Positions 1 through 7,259 are shown, counted from the stretch's first letter. The stretch: 16,217 bases of DNA from Deltaproteobacteria bacterium (GCA_030262795.1 JAJSZO010000035.1:1-16217); one strand, 5' to 3'. Made by a program: numbers and translations. Notes: a model not told the origin generated them from the sequence alone.

Positions 1-1093
1 TCTCAATGGAGGAATCAGGTTTTCTTGGCTGATTTTCCAGAGAAACAATAACCGCCCGCTTAACCGCATGCTCTTCCAGAAGTGCCTTCAGGCCTCTGGC
101 ATGTGTGCTATGTACTCTGTGTGATCCCTTGACTTCAACCGCCACATTCATATCGCCAAGGATAAAATCTACCTCAAACCCCGTGCTGGTCCTCCAGTAT
201 CGAATATCAAGTTCGGGATTTTTATAAGCTTGATATGCTTTAAGTTCCATAAGAATATAATGTTCAAACGAATTGCCGAATTCAGGAGTGCCGATTCGCG
301 GTGTCCGGCGTGCCAGATAATTGGCCACGCCTACATCAAAAAGATAAAATTTTTCGGTCTCTATCAGACGCCGGTTTTTTACCTTTCGCCACGGCTGGAT
401 TCTAAAACCAAGCAATGTATCCTCTAAAATCTGAAAATAATTTCTTACAACCTTGGCGCTGACACCGGTTTCTCTTGCTGTATTGGTATAATTCAGCAAT
501 GCACCGGAAGTCAGTGCAGAGCAACACGCAGAAATTCGGCAAATGCCGGGATGTTTTGTATAACGGCTTCTGCTGCGATTTCTTCCTTTAAATAGTCAGC
601 TACATAGGATCTGAGATCCTGCACAGGATCGGATGAAAGAAAATGGGGCGGCAGAAGTCCGGAAATCACAATTTGTTCCAGGTCAAAACCTTTTGTTTCT
701 GCATACGTAAGTGGAGCCATGATATATCTCCAGGCTCGACCACCAAGTAGATTTGAATGACGTCGCCTCAGCTTGCGTGCACTTGATCCGGTCATTAAAA
801 AAGAGACATCGGTATTCTCAATTAACCAGTGAATTTCATTAAGTAAGGTCGGGAATTATCTGAATTTCATCAATAACAATAAGTTCTTGATATTCCTGGT
901 AGCGCTCACGGAGTATATAAGGACGGGAGGCGTAGTCGGCAAACACGTCGGTTTTTAGCAAATCAATGATAACTGAGTCAGCAAAATGCCTGTTAATCCA
1001 ATAACTCTTGCCGGTTTTGCGGGGTCCCCAAAGAAAAGCGGAACGCTTAGCCGGCAAAGTCAACTCCAAGATCCGTTTCTTAATTCTTTTCAT
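1..1093 (-). pseudogene. DUF4143-type AAA+ ATPase, frameshifted, partial at the left edge
   Basis: Three reading frames in series encode pieces of one ATP-binding protein of the AAA_14/DUF4143 type. The first (1093 to about 841) starts MKRIKKRI and has a Walker A (GPRKTGKS) and a Walker B-like LIVIDEIQ. The second (about 840-513) continues with LLNEIHWLIENTDVSFLMTGSS and LLGGRAWRY, typical of the sensor region. The third (about 510-1) holds the DUF4143 C-terminal domain, including YWRTSTGFEVDFIL and VAVEVKGSH, and runs off the window. The first junction, near 838-843, needs a shift of one base; the second, near 508-513, needs a shift of two bases (or minus one). Each frame would otherwise stop. 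Such proteins are widespread in bacteria and archaea as single genes, often mobile, and their role is poorly known. Two independent frame breaks make it a probable pseudogene; sequencing error is the alternative. Confidence 0.85.
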
Positions 1094-1102
1094 AAAGAAG
1101 GA

Positions 1103-1130
1103 ATATTATCTAGATAATTTGCCCTGTCAA
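1103..1130 (-). promoter_or_regulatory. Promoter with palindromic operator for the AAA+ gene
   Basis: Reading on the minus strand there is a perfect -35 TTGACA (1130-1125), a 16-base spacer and a -10-like TAATAT (1108-1103). The ATG of the ATPase pseudogene lies only 9 bases past the -10 and has no Shine-Dalgarno, so the transcript would be leaderless or nearly so. The spacer and -10 are overlaid by a perfect 14-bp palindrome ATTATCTAGATAAT (1105-1118), placed as a repressor operator would be. The motif and positions are read directly; the regulatory role is inferred. Confidence 0.5.
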
Positions 1131-1144
1131 GTAAAATTATCACA

Positions 1145-1391
1145 GATCAGCTTGGGTGCTAACTAGAACTGACCCACTTTCGCTAAAATAAATTGACCCG
1201 CCTGTTGCCGCGCGACAACGGCTGTTTGTCTTCCCAATTAGAAATCTTGTTCCTTTCAATTGCCCTCACCTGGAAGCTGGGGTAATTGAAAGGAACAAGA
1301 TTTCGATATTCCGAGGAATCAAAGACTATTTTTAGTGGGTCAATTTATCTTAGCATACCTGGGTCAATTCTGATTAGCGTTGAAGCAGATC
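1145..1391. mobile_element. 247-bp imperfect palindromic element, possibly paired insertion-sequence ends
   Basis: The outer arms, about 55 bases each (1145-1199 and 1337-1391), are inverted copies; the innermost 43 positions match at 34. Each arm carries two TTGACCC-like or CTGACCC-like motifs, for example AATTGACCC at 1191-1199. A second, perfect 21-bp inverted repeat (1241-1261 and 1284-1304) sits in the middle around a 22-base loop. No credible protein is encoded. Repeated TGACCC motifs at ends recall IS21-type termini, so this may be a transposase-less derivative, but that assignment is from memory of the family and is tentative. It lies 10 bases from the next palindromic element. Confidence 0.5.
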
Positions 1392-1401
1392 AGCAATTCT
1401 A

Positions 1402-1582
1402 AGGAACGTGGACGAATTAACTTCACCAAGTAGGCACACAGATTTGGGTCGAATTTGTTCGATCTCAGATCACAAAAATTGAAGGAATAGCGAGCTATTT
1501 CAAGATGTTTGTGATTTGAGATCGGGCAAAGGCGGCCTGAAGCTGTGTGCCTACTTGGTGAAGTTATTTCGTCCACGTTCCT
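1402..1582. mobile_element. MITE-like palindromic element, copy 1 (full length)
   Basis: The arms 1402-1441 and 1543-1582 are inverted repeats of 40 bases with one mismatch, starting AAGGAACGTGGACGA and including ACTTCACCAAGTAGGCACAC. The symmetry continues inward (1461-1476 against 1508-1523) to a centre ATAGCGAGCTAT, so the whole element could fold as one long hairpin. Taking the ends as GGAAC...GTTCC (1403-1581), it is flanked by TAA on both sides (1400-1402 and 1582-1584), a 3-bp target duplication. It has no transposase and lies downstream of the Memo gene. A diverged copy lies at 5259-5328. Confidence 0.75.
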
Positions 1583-1597
1583 AATTATGACATTTTT

Positions 1598-2452
1598 TCA
1601 AAACACTATCCCTGCATATCCTACAAAACTATCGTTCTGCCTTTTATCATAACTTGTCGCATAAACTATAGCATCTGCATGATCAGCGCCAAGCTGTTTT
1701 GCAGCGGCAATTGCTGTTGCTGCGGCTCCGGAGCAGCAGGCATTCCGGTATTTTAAGGCTTCGCTTATAACTCTGTCCGGATCCATTTCGAGCATAATAT
1801 CAATTATTCTTTTATCATTAACATTGCGTACCCAGTCAACCGCTGAATGACCGATTCCTTCAGGCATAAAACCATAGTTCAAACCATAATGTGTAAGGTC
1901 GGTTGATCCAATGACTTTTATATGCAGGCCCAGCTTGGTTGAAATATCTGCGGCCGCTCTTCCTATCTCAAGGGATTTCATTACAGGAGGAACACCTACA
2001 GGTACGATTCTGACATCGCCAAACAAATATTTTATAAAAGGAAGCTGGAGTTCTATTGTATTGTCTTCTGTAAAATATTCAGGGGGTTCGACATTGAAGT
2101 TGAATCTTTTAACAAGTTCTCCTGCAAGTTCTTCTTCTATTTCAATATTACCAAACGGAGTTTCCCATGCCCCTTCTTTCATGATATAGCAGGGATGTTC
2201 AGGCCCCAGATGCATTCCAAAAATTACAAAAACATCGGGCACATCTCCTTTTTTAAGGTAATTTATTACATTGCAGGCAATACTGCCTGAAAAATACCAT
2301 CCGGCATGGGGCACGATTCCTCCTGTTAACTTGTTTTTTGATGAAGGGCTGACGGTGGTAACATCATTAAGAAAATTATTTATTTCTCTCTCGCATTCTG
2401 AAGCGCCGGCCGGATACCAGCTTCCCGCAAGCATAGCTTTTCTGACTTCCAT
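1598..2452 (-). CDS. AmmeMemoRadiSam system protein B / MEMO1 family protein
   Basis: This 284-residue protein spans the full length of the MEMO1 family, which is structurally related to extradiol dioxygenases and class III aromatic ring-opening enzymes. The histidines and cysteine corresponding to the metal-binding set described for human MEMO1 are all present: H49 in VPHAGWYFSG, H81 in GMHLGPEHPCY, H188 in STDLTHYG and the C239-C240 pair in ACCSGAAATA. A strong Shine-Dalgarno GGGGGGAG lies just before the ATG at 2452. In many prokaryotes this gene sits beside an AMMECR1-domain protein and a radical SAM protein; neither is adjacent here, so the gene is an orphan in this window. Its biochemical role in bacteria is not settled. 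It is followed by the palindromic elements at 1145-1582. Confidence 0.9.
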   Translation of the reverse strand: MEVRKAMLAGSWYPAGASECEREINNFLNDVTTVSPSSKNKLTGGIVPHAGWYFSGSIACNVINYLKKGDVPDVFVIFGMHLGPEHPCYIMKEGAWETPFGNIEIEEELAGELVKRFNFNVEPPEYFTEDNTIELQLPFIKYLFGDVRIVPVGVPPVMKSLEIGRAAADISTKLGLHIKVIGSTDLTHYGLNYGFMPEGIGHSAVDWVRNVNDKRIIDIMLEMDPDRVISEALKYRNACCSGAAATAIAAAKQLGADHADAIVYATSYDKRQNDSFVGYAGIVF

Positions 2453-2508
2453 ATATTTCTCCCCCCTTTTTTTATAATATTAGTGTCTAAACGAAAACCT
2501 TGATTTCT

Positions 2509-2566
2509 TGCAGGTTGGGCTGAGTCCCTCAATTTTGTTGGGTTTCGTACCTCAACCCAACCTACA
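2509..2566. repeat. REP-like inverted repeat (GGTTGGGTTGAGG type)
   Basis: The arms TGCAGGTTGGGCTGAG (2509-2524) and CTCAACCCAACCTACA (2551-2566) are inverted copies with two mismatches. The loop contains CAATTTTGTTGGGTTTCG, with another GTTGGGTTT resembling the arm. The motif resembles a short GTTGGGTTGAGG/ACGAAACCCAAC repeat I recall as dispersed in many bacterial genomes. It lies upstream of the Memo gene; no function can be assigned. Confidence 0.55.
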
Positions 2567-2602
2567 AAAAGCGATCACCGGAAAGAACTTAATTTATCAG
2601 AG

Positions 2603-2615
2603 TAAGGAACGTGGA
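2603..2615 (+). repeat. Solo end of the GGAACGTGGA element
   Basis: TAAGGAACGTGGA is identical to the outer 13 bases of the elements at 1402 and 5259, including the flanking TAA. The match stops after GTGGA and no partner arm is found nearby, so it appears to be the remnant of a decayed or deleted copy downstream of znuB. Confidence 0.4.
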
Positions 2616-2692
2616 TATATTTTTTGACGGCTATATTGTCAAGAAATCAGGCTGCAACATGCTGTCCTCAGTGAACAGCAAAAACATAATTT

Positions 2693-3505
2693 CTATTTTC
2701 TACACCGGCCGATTATAAATAATATAAAAAAAATAAAACACGATAATATTACAATGGTTGCGCCTGATGCAATGTCTGCATAATATGAAAAAAATAGTCC
2801 TCCTACTGTGGATATCAAAGCAACTGCTATGGCAATTGCAATCATTGGAATATAGCGATCAGTTATTTGTGAAGCTGCTGCTCCCGGTATTACAAGAAGA
2901 GCTGAGACAAGAATTATACCTATAATTTTTATGCTGATTACAACCGAGACCCCAAGTATTGTAAAAAAAAAATGATCAAGAAAAGCTACCGGCATTCCGC
3001 TAACGAGCGCAACCTCTCTGTCAAATGAAACAAACAGCAATTCCTTGAAAACCAAAAAAATAGATATAAGAACAAGACCTCCCAATAATGCAATAATTAT
3101 TAAATCCTCACCGGTAATTGCGAGTATGTTACCGAAAAGATATCCAAAAAGATCTACATTGTATTGATCTGACATACCAATAAAAATAATTCCGAGCGCC
3201 ATAGCAAAAGCAAAAAAAATTCCTATAGCTGTGTCGGAATTTAATTTTCCATGCCTGCCTGTGTAGCCGATTGCATTAGAGACAGCTATTGCAAATGCAA
3301 TGGCTGTAAGGGTAGGAGAAATACCGAGAAGAATTCCGAGGGCAATACCACCGAATGCTGAATGCGCCACACCAACTCCCACAAATGATAAACGGCGGAG
3401 TACAACAAAAAATGACACTACGGCAAGAACCGGGCTCAACATTATTCCGGCCATAAAGGCATTTCGCATAAATTCAAAACTAAAAATTTCAATCATTATG
3501 TTCAT
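2693..3505 (-). CDS. znuB: Zinc/manganese-type ABC transporter permease
   Basis: A 270-residue, very hydrophobic protein of the ABC-3 permease family with about eight predicted membrane segments. Typical stretches include FVVLRRLSFVGVGVAHSAFGGIALG near residues 32-56 and IIGIILVSALLVIPGAAA in the second half. It forms the inner-membrane channel of a metal importer. The start overlaps the 3' end of the ATPase gene by 17 bases, so the two are translationally linked. ATG codons at residues 1 and 4 (MNIM) are both possible starts. Substrate is inferred from the His-rich binding protein two genes upstream; manganese or iron cannot be excluded. Confidence 0.88.
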   Translation of the reverse strand: MNIMIEIFSFEFMRNAFMAGIMLSPVLAVVSFFVVLRRLSFVGVGVAHSAFGGIALGILLGISPTLTAIAFAIAVSNAIGYTGRHGKLNSDTAIGIFFAFAMALGIIFIGMSDQYNVDLFGYLFGNILAITGEDLIIIALLGGLVLISIFLVFKELLFVSFDREVALVSGMPVAFLDHFFFTILGVSVVISIKIIGIILVSALLVIPGAAASQITDRYIPMIAIAIAVALISTVGGLFFSYYADIASGATIVILSCFIFFILFIIGRCRK

Positions 3506-4301
3506 GCTTTTTTAAACATGTTGCGCATCTGGAATCGTGAACCATAATATTCAGGTTTTTTCCATAAACCTTTTGCATTATTTCAGGTTCAAAACAGGAA
3601 TCCGGTTCACCATGATAGTGAATCTGCAAATTCAAACATGCGATGCGATCCGCATGGGCAGTAATAACTCCTATATCATGTGAAACCATTATTACTGATA
3701 TGTTCATTTCATCTCTGAATTTGGCCAGCAATTCATAAAAATCCTCCTGGGCAACACTGTCAACACCTGTTGAAGGCTCGTCCAGTACCAATAGCTTAGG
3801 CTTTGATGCCAATGCACGGGCAATGTGAACTCTCTGCTGCTGGCCTCCGGACAGAATTCCAAAAGACTTCTCTGCATATTCCGCCATGTTTATCCTGTCC
3901 AGCATCTCCATTGCAACTTTCCTGCTTTTGTTCCCGGGTCGTTTTAAAAAACCAACCCTGCTATATAAGCCCATCAGAACTACATCTAAGGCAGTAACAG
4001 GAAAAGATCTGTCAGCTTTGGAAATCTGGGGCAGATATCCAACTTCAAGCCTGGTGTGTTTATCCGGCCTATGTCCAAATAATTTCACTACACCTTTTTG
4101 AGGACGAACAAGCCCCATAATAACTTTAAGCAGGGTTGATTTTCCACCACCATTGGGACCTACTATGCCAAGAATCTCACCTTGATAGCACTTCAGGCAT
4201 ATAGACTTCAGCACCCATTTGTTGTAATAACTGACCCATACATCTTGAAGTTCCGCATAAACGGCCTTTTTATTTCCAATATCTGTTTCATGCTCTTTCA
4301 A
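3489..4301 (-). CDS. znuC: Zinc-type ABC transporter ATP-binding protein
   Basis: A 270-residue ABC ATPase that powers metal import through the adjoining permease. Visible motifs are Walker A GPNGGGKST (48-56), Q-loop region LPQISK (90-95), signature LSGGQQQ (150-156), Walker B LLVLDEP (170-176) and the switch histidine in VSHD (H208). The C-terminus is unusual in ending with a Cys/His tail (DSRCATCLKKHEHND), which could bind metal; this is a suggestion only. The start is a TTG whose first two bases are shared with the TGA of the upstream binding-protein gene (TTGA), with GAGG seven bases upstream, indicating translational coupling. Confidence 0.9.
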   Translation of the reverse strand: MKEHETDIGNKKAVYAELQDVWVSYYNKWVLKSICLKCYQGEILGIVGPNGGGKSTLLKVIMGLVRPQKGVVKLFGHRPDKHTRLEVGYLPQISKADRSFPVTALDVVLMGLYSRVGFLKRPGNKSRKVAMEMLDRINMAEYAEKSFGILSGGQQQRVHIARALASKPKLLVLDEPSTGVDSVAQEDFYELLAKFRDEMNISVIMVSHDIGVITAHADRIACLNLQIHYHGEPDSCFEPEIMQKVYGKNLNIMVHDSRCATCLKKHEHND

Positions 4302-5236
4302 AGCATTGCCTCTTGGAAAATCTTAAGGTTATATTGCATAAGGTCAAAATAGCTGTTGCGGCCTTTTATATCCGGGCCGCCCATTGGGTCAAGAAAAAGC
4401 ACTTTAACATCTGCCTCTCTGGCAATTACTTCTGCAACCTTTGGATTCAACTGGGGTTCAGCAAACACAGCCCGAATATCATGCTTTATTATAAGAGAAA
4501 CGATTTTCTTTATACTTCTCGGCGTAGGGTTTCTTCCGGGAGCCGCTTCAATCACACCAACAGATTCAAGTTTATATTGTCTTGCAAAGTAATCCCATGC
4601 AGGATGAAAGCAAACATATTTTCTAATTTTAAATTTATCAACCATCGAAGCTATCAAAATATGGAGTTCATCCAATTTATCCAAATACGCTAATCCGCGC
4701 TTTTCATAGTAGTTCATATGTTTGTTATCAATCTTACAAAGTACTGAAATAATTTTATTAACCATCAATTTCGCTATGTTCGGATCAAGCCATATATGAG
4801 GATTGGCAAAGCCCGACTCTGTTTCTAAAATATCTTCGTCACCATGATGGTGGTCAAAGTCATGATGATGATGTTTTGATAACTTTATCAGAGAAATCCC
4901 TTCGGATAATTTCACAGTATGTAGCTGGTTTTTTGATAATCTGACAAATTTTCCTGCCCATAATTCAAGACCCGCACCAATCATAAAAAAAACACGTGCT
5001 TCGGAAATCTTTTTTAACAAACTTGGCCTTGGTTCATATGTGTGAGGGCTGGCACCGGAAGGAATAACGGTAGTCACATCAACATACATGCCCCCAACCT
5101 GTTTTACCATATCTGCAACAGGAAAAATGCTGGCAATTACCGGAATTTTTTCCCCAAAGCAGTTAGGAGCTTGCAACTGAATAGCGGAAAAAACCAGGAT
5201 AAACAAAGCAAAGATACGCAATATTTTTATTTTCAT
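4298..5236 (-). CDS. znuA: Zinc-type ABC transporter substrate-binding protein
   Basis: A cluster A-I metal-binding protein, 312 residues from the preferred ATG at 5236, which has GGAGG at good spacing; an in-frame ATG five codons upstream overlaps that Shine-Dalgarno and is unlikely. Residues 1-28 form a signal peptide, so it acts outside the inner membrane. Likely metal ligands are H65 (GASPHTYEPRPS), H147 (NPHIWLDP), H211 (CFHPAWDYFA) and D283 (LFLDPMGG). Between the first two lies a histidine-rich loop, KHHHHDFDHHHGDED (121-135), the hallmark of ZnuA-type zinc proteins. It is the first gene of the znuACB operon. A palindromic element ends 22 bases upstream of its start, so its promoter may be inside or beyond that element. 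Confidence 0.92.
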   Translation of the reverse strand: MKIKILRIFALFILVFSAIQLQAPNCFGEKIPVIASIFPVADMVKQVGGMYVDVTTVIPSGASPHTYEPRPSLLKKISEARVFFMIGAGLELWAGKFVRLSKNQLHTVKLSEGISLIKLSKHHHHDFDHHHGDEDILETESGFANPHIWLDPNIAKLMVNKIISVLCKIDNKHMNYYEKRGLAYLDKLDELHILIASMVDKFKIRKYVCFHPAWDYFARQYKLESVGVIEAAPGRNPTPRSIKKIVSLIIKHDIRAVFAEPQLNPKVAEVIAREADVKVLFLDPMGGPDIKGRNSYFDLMQYNLKIFQEAML

Positions 5237-5258
5237 AAAAAGCCCCTCCATGCTACTT

Positions 5259-5328
5259 AGGAACGTGGACGAAATAACTTCCGCAAATCTGTGTGCCTAC
5301 TTGCGGAAGTTAATTCGTCCACGTTCCT
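5259..5328. mobile_element. MITE-like palindromic element, copy 2 (internally deleted, inverted)
   Basis: The arms 5259-5286 and 5301-5328 are 28-base inverted repeats with one mismatch, around a 14-base loop ATCTGTGTGCCTAC. Reversed, the sequence follows copy 1 (1402-1582) from its left end through GTAGGCACACAGAT and then jumps to the right arm, so the middle of about 110 bases is missing. With ends GGAAC...GTTCC (5260-5327) the flanks are TTA on both sides (5257-5259 and 5328-5330), a 3-bp duplication. The stem triplet is CGC paired with GCG where copy 1 has ACC paired with GGT. It lies between the glutamine-synthetase-like gene and znuA. Confidence 0.75.
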
Positions 5329-5384
5329 TAGCGACAATTTGGCTGTAAGCTACTTGTAAGTTGGTAGCCCGGTTCAATGAAACT

Positions 5385-6695
5385 TTAAACACTCAAATAT
5401 TTTTCCAACTCTCTAGGGGTAACATGTATTCTATGGTCTTCCCAGTCATCTATCTTTAAAGACAGATAATTATGATAAATCCGTTCGCCAAGCAGGTTGT
5501 TTAAAAACTTGCTTTCTTCGGCCTCAAGAAGAGCTTCAAACAAGCTTTTGGGTAGAAATCTTTTATCAGATATGCGCTTATGAAAATATTTTTTATATGT
5601 GCTCCCGACATCCGGCTGGCCGCACTTCAGCCCTTCTTCTATGCCCTTAATTCCCATTGCAATAAATGTCGCAAATTGAAGATACACATTACCTGCAGGA
5701 TCAGGGCTTCTCAGCTCAATTCTTGTATTTTCCGGTTTGCTGGCATAGGGCACCCTGATCATTGAGCTTCTATTTCTAAAACCCCAGCCTATGATAATCG
5801 GAGCTTCTATTTCCATTACATATGCCTTGTATGAATTGAAATTTGAGGCCATGATAATTGATGTTTCCCTTGCATATTTTAAAATGCCGGCGATAAAATG
5901 TTTGGCAATAGCACTGAGATTATGCCCCGCTCCCTCTTCATAAAACAAGTTTTTTCCATCCTGATTCTGCATAGAAAGGTGAATGTGCAAGGCATTTCTA
6001 TTATATCCGTCAAAGGGCTTAGGCATGAACGTTGCGTAATAATCAGACTCTGCAGCAACTTTCTGTGTAACATAATTAAAAAGCACTGTTCTATCAGCTC
6101 CTCTCAAGGGATCTATTGCCTCCAGATTGATTTCATGCTGGGAAGGTGTTACTTCGTGGTGGGCTTTTTCAAAGTTTATTCCGCACTTTTTAAGTATTTT
6201 GATAATGCCGTTTCTTACGAGTTCACCCTTGTCGTGGGGTGTAGATTGAAAATAACCGGCTTTATCGGAATGTCTCTTTTCACTAAATTCGTTGCCAGTA
6301 AGCAAAAAGAACTCATGCTCAGGCCCAACAATAAATCTGTATCCATGTTCCGACCGTGCTTTACTTACAACTTTTTCCAGCACAGCTCTGGGATCAGCCT
6401 TGGCGCGCATTCCCCATTCATTATAAATATGACCAATAAAAAAACCGAGCGTTTCATTAGAAAATTTTAGAACACGAAAACTCTCCGGATCGGGCAACAG
6501 AAGCCGGTCGCTATTTTCTACTGTAGCGTATCCGGCTATAGAGCTTCCATCAAAACCGATTCCTTTTTGAATCAGCATCTTGATATTTTTCGGATTTACC
6601 GGCAGGCTCATAATCCTGCCGGTAAGATCGGTAAAGAAAATCTTTGTAGATTCCATATCCTTTAATTTTTCTTGAATCTTTTTAAGATTGGTCAT
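5385..6695 (-). CDS. Glutamine synthetase family protein with altered glutamate-site residues
   Basis: From the ATG at 6695 (AAGGG nine bases upstream) the protein is 436 residues, close to type I glutamine synthetases. It has an N-terminal beta-grasp domain with FDGSSIAGY (48-56) and a catalytic domain with GPEHEFF (124-130), HHEVTPSQHEI (179-189), ALHIHLS (235-241), NSYK (287-290), RNRSSMIRVP (307-316) and RIELRSPDPAGN (325-336). Compared with E. coli GlnA, the Glu-binding G265 position is R233 and the R321 position is A291, while N264, H269, E327 and R359 equivalents remain. The adenylylated tyrosine motif NLYDLPP is absent. It could be a true GlnA, but a gamma-glutamyl ligase acting on another amine or acid is a real alternative. 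The frame stays open 60 codons upstream to 6875, but that stretch is not conserved in type and contains an element remnant. Confidence 0.82.
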   Translation of the reverse strand: MTNLKKIQEKLKDMESTKIFFTDLTGRIMSLPVNPKNIKMLIQKGIGFDGSSIAGYATVENSDRLLLPDPESFRVLKFSNETLGFFIGHIYNEWGMRAKADPRAVLEKVVSKARSEHGYRFIVGPEHEFFLLTGNEFSEKRHSDKAGYFQSTPHDKGELVRNGIIKILKKCGINFEKAHHEVTPSQHEINLEAIDPLRGADRTVLFNYVTQKVAAESDYYATFMPKPFDGYNRNALHIHLSMQNQDGKNLFYEEGAGHNLSAIAKHFIAGILKYARETSIIMASNFNSYKAYVMEIEAPIIIGWGFRNRSSMIRVPYASKPENTRIELRSPDPAGNVYLQFATFIAMGIKGIEEGLKCGQPDVGSTYKKYFHKRISDKRFLPKSLFEALLEAEESKFLNNLLGERIYHNYLSLKIDDWEDHRIHVTPRELEKYLSV

Positions 6696-6817
6696 AATTT
6701 TATACCCTTGATGCTCAGGTTTATTCTCATCTGCCACATTCTCATCCATCTCTGTTACCAATTTGTCCCCCATTTTTTTATTAGGCTCATTGATTTTATC
6801 AAACAGGATCACCTGGG

Positions 6818-6840
6818 CGAAATAACTTATCCGTTCCTTA
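6818..6840 (-). repeat. Possible remnant of a GGAACG element upstream of the glutamine-synthetase-like gene
   Basis: On the minus strand this reads TAAGGAACGGATAAG followed by TTATTTCG. It begins with the same TAA-GGAACG as the elements at 1402 and 5259. Its complement contains CGAAATAACTT, also present in their arms, but the order and spacing differ. It overlaps the open upstream extension of the downstream coding frame. It may be a rearranged fragment or a related element family; no second arm is visible. Confidence 0.3.
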
Positions 6841-6875
6841 GAGCCTGTTTGCCATATGGCCATCTTATATATCAT

Positions 6876-7160
6876 AGTTTTAATATATTGAAAGCATTGA
6901 TTTTATACTGTCCTATACAACAAGGTTATTGCAAGCTTTTCCCAGCTAATTAACCGCGGTGATACCTATAATTATTATGAGTGTAACCAAAATAGAACAT
7001 TGGTAATTGGAAAAAACTAATCATGAATTTTGTCTCATTTTTAAATTAGAGACACAATTGTATCATAAGACATTTTACATATCTTTACATTTATAATGTG
7101 TATCTCAATATCTTATTTTAATTCAAGATGTTATTTCATCATTGGAGTTTTTGCTCTCAA
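6876..7160. other. AT-rich divergent intergenic region
   Basis: This stretch of about 285 bases separates the glutamine-synthetase-like gene from the sigma-54 promoter at 7161. It is AT-rich and has no coding capacity on either strand that resembles a gene. It contains the dyad at 7031-7054 and several shorter A/T-rich symmetrical stretches near 7059-7098, such as TACATTTATAATGTGTA. It must also hold the promoter of the minus-strand glutamine-synthetase-like gene, which I could not identify with confidence. Confidence 0.5.
7031..7054. promoter_or_regulatory. Candidate upstream activator-binding dyad
   Basis: TGTCTC and GAGACA are perfect inverted 6-mers separated by 12 bases centred on TTTAAA. 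The dyad lies about 130-155 bases upstream of the expected sigma-54 start site near 7187, the usual distance for an enhancer bound by a sigma-54 activator. Binding by the product of the gene at 7604-8959 is inferred from proximity only. Confidence 0.4.
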
Positions 7161-7176
7161 TGGCACATAGCTTGCA
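7161..7176 (+). promoter_or_regulatory. Sigma-54 (-24/-12) promoter
   Basis: TGGCACATAGCTTGCA matches the consensus TGGCAC-N5-TTGCA at every defined base, with exactly ten bases between the GG (7162-7163) and the GC (7174-7175). Transcription would begin near 7187, about 73 bases ahead of the ATG at 7260. The next gene is on the same strand and the following one encodes a sigma-54 activator, which makes a chance match unlikely. Confidence 0.85.
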
Positions 7177-7259
7177 ATTACTTGTAGTTAAAATGTGTTA
7201 AATAACAATTCAATCAGATATTTTATTATTTGCCAACTTCGGACCAAAGGAGGTACAGT

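Noticed and set aside
1364..1576. 70-codon open frame on the minus strand
   Set aside because: It lies inside the two palindromic elements and has no ribosome site or protein-like pattern.
1145..1582. CRISPR array suggested by closely spaced repeats
   Set aside because: Repeats are inverted, not direct, and there are no regular spacers.
2660..2680. TGCTGT/ACAGCA hairpin near the znuB 3' end as a terminator
   Set aside because: There is no U-run after the stem in the direction of znuB transcription.
6930..6945. Sigma-54-like motif on the minus strand upstream of the glutamine-synthetase-like gene (TGGGAAAAGCTTGCA)
   Set aside because: Spacing between the GG and GC is nine rather than ten bases and the -24 box is poor; not accepted as a promoter.
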